Part shown: one piece after another, positions 60,827-64,000 of the stretch
How the letters are laid out: every line of letters begins with the position of its first letter
Numbering within the stretch: position 1 is the first letter of the stretch
NCBI RefSeq assembly: GCF_001666835.1
Contig: NZ_LZJF01000059.1
Location: forward strand, 1 to 64,000
Length of the DNA: 64,000 bases
Source of the DNA: Mycobacterium sp. E3251
GTDB taxonomy: Bacteria; Actinomycetota; Actinomycetes; Mycobacteriales; Mycobacteriaceae
Reading direction: 5' to 3'
Translations under genes and position numbers: made by a program
The notes under the pieces: model-generated
Databases searched by the model: none
The model's input: the letters and a program-made list of their open reading frames with translations, nothing else
Told to the model about the DNA's origin: nothing

Positions 60827-61894
60827 TTGCTGTCAACGCATGTGCGTCGCCGAGCGGCCGCTCGCCGAGGTTTGCTTGGCGTCGCGCTTTTGCTGGGCGC
60901 CGCCGCGGGATGTTCGTCGAATACATTCAAATCGGCTCCGCCCACCATCGAGCCGGCCGCGCCGGCCGTGTCGCCGCCGGTGTCGCAGAACCCGGCCGGC
61001 GTGGTCCGCGCGCTGGTCGCCCACGCCACGGCCGCGGTGTTCGACCGTGGCACCCACCACCTCGCGGTGCTGGCGCCCGCCGCCGCCCCGCCGGGTCCTG
61101 CCACCGTCACGGTCTTCGGTGACCCGCAGGCCGCACCGCGCGTCATCGACCTGCCGGGGCCGGCGACCTCGCTGACCGACGACGGCCACGGCACGCTCTT
61201 CCTGGCCGCCCGGGGCGGCTATGTCGTGGTCGACCTGACCACCGGCCGTTCAAGGCAGGTGAACGTCACCGACGCCGGGCAGGCCGACTTCACCGCGGTC
61301 GCCCAGCGCGCCGACGGCAAACTGGTGTTGGGCAGCGCCGACGGGGCTGTCTATATCCTTGCCTCCCCGACACCGGGCAGCGTCGACACCGCGACCGTCG
61401 GCAGCCGGACCAAGATCTTCGCCCGCGTCGACGCGCTTGCCGCGCAAGGGAATACGACGGCGGTCCTGGACCGGGGGCAAACCTCGGTGACGACGATCGG
61501 CGCCGACGGCCAAGCCCGCCAGGCGCTGCGGGCGGGCGAGGGCGCAACCACCATGGCCGCGGACCCGTGGGGCCGGGTTCTGGTCGCCGACACCCGGGGC
61601 GGCCAGCTGCTGGTGTACGGCGTCGACCCGCTGATCTTGCGGCAGGCCTATCCGGTGCCCCAGGCGCCGTACGGCCTGGCCGGATCCCGCGAGTTGAGCT
61701 GGGTAACCCAGACCGCTTCCAATATGGTGGTTGGTTACGATCTGTCCACCGGAATTCCCGTCGAAAAGGTGCGTTACCCGACCGTGCAGCAACCGAACTC
61801 ACTGGCCTTCGACGAAGCGTCAGACACCTTGTACGTGGTGTCGGGGTCCGGTGCGGGGGTTCAGGTCATCGAACACGCGGCGGGTAAGCGTTGA
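60827..61894 (+). CDS. lppL: Lipoprotein LppL
   Basis: 355 residues from a TTG start with AGGA 6 bases ahead. The signal RRGLLGVALLLGAAAGC ends in the lipobox AAGC (lipid on Cys29). The body is beta-propeller-like, with repeated 'VLGSADGAVYIL', 'VLVADTRGGQLLVYG' and 'DTLYVVSGSG' blades (YncE/SMP-30-like). Orthologous to Rv2138. It is coupled to the DUF5703 gene by a TTGA overlap and precedes pyrD, an order conserved in mycobacteria. Confidence 0.9.
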   Translation: MLSTHVRRRAAARRGLLGVALLLGAAAGCSSNTFKSAPPTIEPAAPAVSPPVSQNPAGVVRALVAHATAAVFDRGTHHLAVLAPAAAPPGPATVTVFGDPQAAPRVIDLPGPATSLTDDGHGTLFLAARGGYVVVDLTTGRSRQVNVTDAGQADFTAVAQRADGKLVLGSADGAVYILASPTPGSVDTATVGSRTKIFARVDALAAQGNTTAVLDRGQTSVTTIGADGQARQALRAGEGATTMAADPWGRVLVADTRGGQLLVYGVDPLILRQAYPVPQAPYGLAGSRELSWVTQTASNMVVGYDLSTGIPVEKVRYPTVQQPNSLAFDEASDTLYVVSGSGAGVQVIEHAAGKR

Positions 61895-62145
61895 CCGCGC
61901 CGCGCCGAAGTCAGTTGCCCCCGGGCTGGGACACCGAGCTGTCCGACGAATACGAGTGGGTGCCGCTGCGCCTGCCGCCCGAGGTGACCCGCCTCAGCGC
62001 GTCGATCCGGTTGTCCATCGAGGCCGAATTCCGGGGCTGGGAGCTGACCCGGGTGCGGCTTTACAACGACGGCAGCCGACGAGTGTTGTTGCGCCGCAAG
62101 AAGTCTCGGCTGAACAACCGGCGGCCTGACCAACCGGAACTGTGA
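61891..62145 (+). CDS. DUF5703 family small protein
   Basis: 84 residues from TTG 61891, which overlaps the lppL stop. Motifs '[18 protein letters not shown]' and '[19 protein letters not shown]'; basic C-terminus ([11 protein letters not shown]). An actinobacterial family usually found next to pyrD; function unknown. The stop overlaps the pyrD GTG (4 bases). Confidence 0.82.
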   Translation: MTAPRRSQLPPGWDTELSDEYEWVPLRLPPEVTRLSASIRLSIEAEFRGWELTRVRLYNDGSRRVLLRRKKSRLNNRRPDQPEL

Positions 62146-63254
62146 CGGTGACCCAACCGCGCGAAGGCGGTTTGTACCGCCTGGTGCGACGGCTGTTCTT
62201 CCTGGTTCCGCCCGAGCGCATCCACACGCTGGTCTTCGGGGTGCTGCGCGGCGCCACCGCCGTCGCCCTAGCGCGGCGGCTGTTGCACCGGATGTTCGGC
62301 CCCACCGATCCGGTGCTGGCGAGCACGGTGTTCGGGGTGCGCTTCCCGGGGCCGCTCGGGCTGGCGGCCGGCTTCGACAAGGACGGCAAGGGGTTAATGA
62401 CCTGGGGCGCGCTGGGGTTCGGCTACGCCGAGGTCGGCACGGTCACCGCGAACGCACAGCCCGGCAACCCGCCCCCGCGCATGTTCCGGCTGCCCGCCGA
62501 CCGCGCCCTGTTGAACCGGATGGGCTTCAACAACCTCGGCGCCGGCGCGCTGGCGATCCAGCTCGCGCGTCACCGGCCCGACATTCCGATCGGGGTCAAC
62601 ATCGGCAAGACGAAGTCCACACCGGCCGCCGACGCTGTCGACGACTACCGGGCCAGCGCCCGCCTGGTCGGGCCGCTGGCGTCCTACCTGGTGGTCAACG
62701 TCAGCTCGCCGAACACGCCCGGACTGCGCGACCTGCAGGCCGTCGAGTCGCTGCGGCCCATCCTGTCGGCCGTCCTCGCCGAGACCTCGAAGCCGGTGTT
62801 GGTCAAGATCGCGCCCGATCTTTCCGACGCCGACCTCGACGACGTCGCCGACCTGGCCGTCGAGCTGGGCGTGGCCGGGATCGTCGCCACCAACACCACC
62901 GTGTCGCGTGCGGGCCTTCGGACGCCGGGGGTCGACGCGCTGGGACCCGGCGGCATTTCCGGGCCGCCGGTGGCACGCCGCGCCGCCGAGGTGTTGCGGC
63001 GGCTCTACGGGCGGGTCGGCGACCGGCTGGTGCTGATCAGCGTCGGCGGCATCGAGACGGCCGACGACGCGTGGGAGCGCATCACCGCGGGCGCGTCGCT
63101 GCTGCAGGGCTATACCGGCTTCATCTACGGAGGAGGCTTGTGGCCCAAGCACATTCACGACGGCATCGCCCGCCGGCTGCGCGAGGGCGGGTTCGATTCG
63201 ATCAGCGATGCCGTTGGCTCGGCTGCGCCGAGGTCCGGTGGCCCGGCGGGCTAA
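62142..63254 (+). CDS. pyrD: Dihydroorotate dehydrogenase (quinone), class 2
   Basis: 370 residues from GTG 62142 (Rv2139 has 357). Membrane-associated flavoenzyme that oxidises dihydroorotate with menaquinone in pyrimidine synthesis. The amphipathic N-terminus of class 2 ([15 protein letters not shown]) is present. FMN/substrate motifs: '[11 protein letters not shown]', '[13 protein letters not shown]', '[16 protein letters not shown]' (catalytic Ser), 'VLVKIAPDL', '[16 protein letters not shown]' and '[12 protein letters not shown]'. Confidence 0.96.
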   Translation: MTVTQPREGGLYRLVRRLFFLVPPERIHTLVFGVLRGATAVALARRLLHRMFGPTDPVLASTVFGVRFPGPLGLAAGFDKDGKGLMTWGALGFGYAEVGTVTANAQPGNPPPRMFRLPADRALLNRMGFNNLGAGALAIQLARHRPDIPIGVNIGKTKSTPAADAVDDYRASARLVGPLASYLVVNVSSPNTPGLRDLQAVESLRPILSAVLAETSKPVLVKIAPDLSDADLDDVADLAVELGVAGIVATNTTVSRAGLRTPGVDALGPGGISGPPVARRAAEVLRRLYGRVGDRLVLISVGGIETADDAWERITAGASLLQGYTGFIYGGGLWPKHIHDGIARRLREGGFDSISDAVGSAAPRSGGPAG

Positions 63255-63294
63255 GCGACCGCACACCGACAGCCGGCCGGGGTAGGACGAGCGG

Positions 63295-63825
63295 CTACTT
63301 CTGTTCGTAGATGCCGTGAATAACGGCGCGCGCGATCGCGTGCTGGAACAGGTTGAAGCCGAGGTACGCCGGGCTGGCGTCCTCGCCGAGGTCCAGCTTG
63401 TCGACGTCCACGGCGTGCACCGCGATGTAGTAGCGGTGCGGCCCGTGCCCGGGCGGCGGCGCGGCACCGATGTAGCGGCGCATCCCGGCGTCGTTGACGA
63501 GAGTCAGGGCGTCACCGGGCAGGTCGCTGCCGTCCCCCGCGCCCGCGGGCAGTTCGGTGACGTCGGCCGGCAGGTTGGCCACCGCCCAGTGCCAGAATCC
63601 CGAGGCCGTCGGCGCATCGGGGTCGTAGACGGTGACGGCGAAGCTACGGGTCTCCCCCGGGAACCCCGACCAGCTCAACTGCGGGCTGACATCTTCTCCG
63701 CCCGCGCCCATGATCCCGCTGACCTGTGGCTTGGCCAGCGACTGGCCGTCGGTGATCGAGTCCGACGTCAGGGTGAACGTCGGCAGCTGCGGCAGCGCGG
63801 CGTACGGGTCGGGCGCGGTGCTCAT
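63295..63825 (-). CDS. YbhB/YbcL-family PEBP-like protein (Rv2140c type)
   Basis: 176 residues, the same length as Rv2140c. Phosphatidylethanolamine-binding-protein fold with '[19 protein letters not shown]' (DPDxP motif near residue 68) and the conserved '[13 protein letters not shown]'. Cytosolic, no signal peptide. Proposed to bind small anionic ligands or inhibit kinases; the role is unproven. Convergent with pyrD, 41 bases apart. Confidence 0.93.
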   Translation of the reverse strand: MSTAPDPYAALPQLPTFTLTSDSITDGQSLAKPQVSGIMGAGGEDVSPQLSWSGFPGETRSFAVTVYDPDAPTASGFWHWAVANLPADVTELPAGAGDGSDLPGDALTLVNDAGMRRYIGAAPPPGHGPHRYYIAVHAVDVDKLDLGEDASPAYLGFNLFQHAIARAVIHGIYEQK

Positions 63826-63855
63826 GAGCGATCCTCTCGTTACGTGTCGTGTCTT

Positions 63856-64000
63856 TCAGCAGTGTGTCAGGAAGTGTGCCAGCACCTCGGTGCCGAACCT
63901 CAGCGCGTCAACGGGTACCCGCTCGTCGACACCATGGAACAACGCGGTGAAATCGAGGTCCGGCGGCAACCGCAGCGGGCTGAAACCGAAACAACGAATA
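63856..64000 (-). CDS. M20-family peptidase/DapE2-like, C-terminal end (cut by window edge)
   Basis: Only the last 48 residues and the stop are visible: 'CFGFSPLRLPPDLDFTALFH' then 'GVDERVPVDALRFGTEVL', ending LAHFLTHC. 'FHGVDERV' with the nearby residues is the typical end of M20 dipeptidase/succinyl-diaminopimelate desuccinylase-like enzymes (metal-ligand His). By gene order this is Rv2141c (dapE2). The rest lies beyond the right edge. Confidence 0.8.
   Translation of the reverse strand, partial: IRCFGFSPLRLPPDLDFTALFHGVDERVPVDALRFGTEVLAHFLTHC

Overview
The window is high-GC actinobacterial DNA. It keeps the gene order of the Mycobacterium tuberculosis Rv2069-Rv2141c segment almost throughout, with lineage-specific insertions and losses. 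Codon use, the PPE gene at the left edge, the TNT-toxin gene and the extra mce operon suggest a slow-growing Mycobacterium, perhaps of the M. avium complex. That species guess is an inference from gene content only. Rv numbers in this annotation are orthology calls made from memory of M. tuberculosis proteins.

Layout. (1) 1-5.7 kb: a truncated PPE gene; the ECF sigma factor gene sigC, in frame with an upstream membrane zinc-finger protein; three cobalamin genes, cobK-cobM-cobL; an SDR; and an F420-dependent biliverdin reductase-type gene. (2) 5.7-12.3 kb: an accessory island. It has a 1031-residue CpnT-like protein ending in a TNT (NAD+ glycohydrolase) domain, its overlapping Imm61/IFT-like immunity gene, two small orphan genes, and a large alpha/beta hydrolase. 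(3) 12.3-21.5 kb: pepE, a 5'-3' exonuclease, a Q/P/G-repeat membrane protein, helY, tatC, tatA, pafC and pafB. (4) 21.5-30.5 kb: the complete Pup-proteasome system (pafA, prcA, prcB, pup, dop, mpa) with two conserved genes between dop and mpa. (5) 30.7-38.3 kb: lppK, a DUF503 protein, trmI, a RecB-type nuclease, a DEAD-box helicase, an FAD disulfide oxidoreductase, a DUF4126 membrane protein, hisG and hisE. (6) 38.3-49.7 kb: a TetR regulator divergent from a full mce operon (two YrbE permeases, MceA-F, one Mam protein and a secreted DUF3298 protein). (7) 49.7-54.1 kb: a small unknown gene and a 1253-residue metH. Just upstream is a decayed N-terminal fragment of a different metH that resembles the M. 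tuberculosis type. (8) 54.2-64 kb: a PAC2 protein, an SDR, mshC, cysQ, three conserved genes (SCO1664 family, DUF3090, phosphoglycerate mutase family), an Rv2137c-like gene, lppL, a DUF5703 protein, pyrD, a PEBP protein and a truncated M20 peptidase.

How the genes connect. PafA ligates Pup after Dop has deamidated its C-terminal Gln, and Mpa feeds pupylated proteins into the PrcA/PrcB core. PafB and PafC are WYL-domain regulators of the DNA-damage response. TatA and TatC build the Tat translocase. The cob genes make the cofactor that MetH uses.

Most interesting points: the stop-less join of a membrane anti-sigma-like protein to SigC; the TNT toxin/immunity cassette with a visible base-composition change inside the toxin gene; the apparent replacement of the ancestral metH with a fragment left behind; and the mce operon placed between hisE and metH. 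I saw no tRNA, rRNA, CRISPR array, transposase or phage gene.
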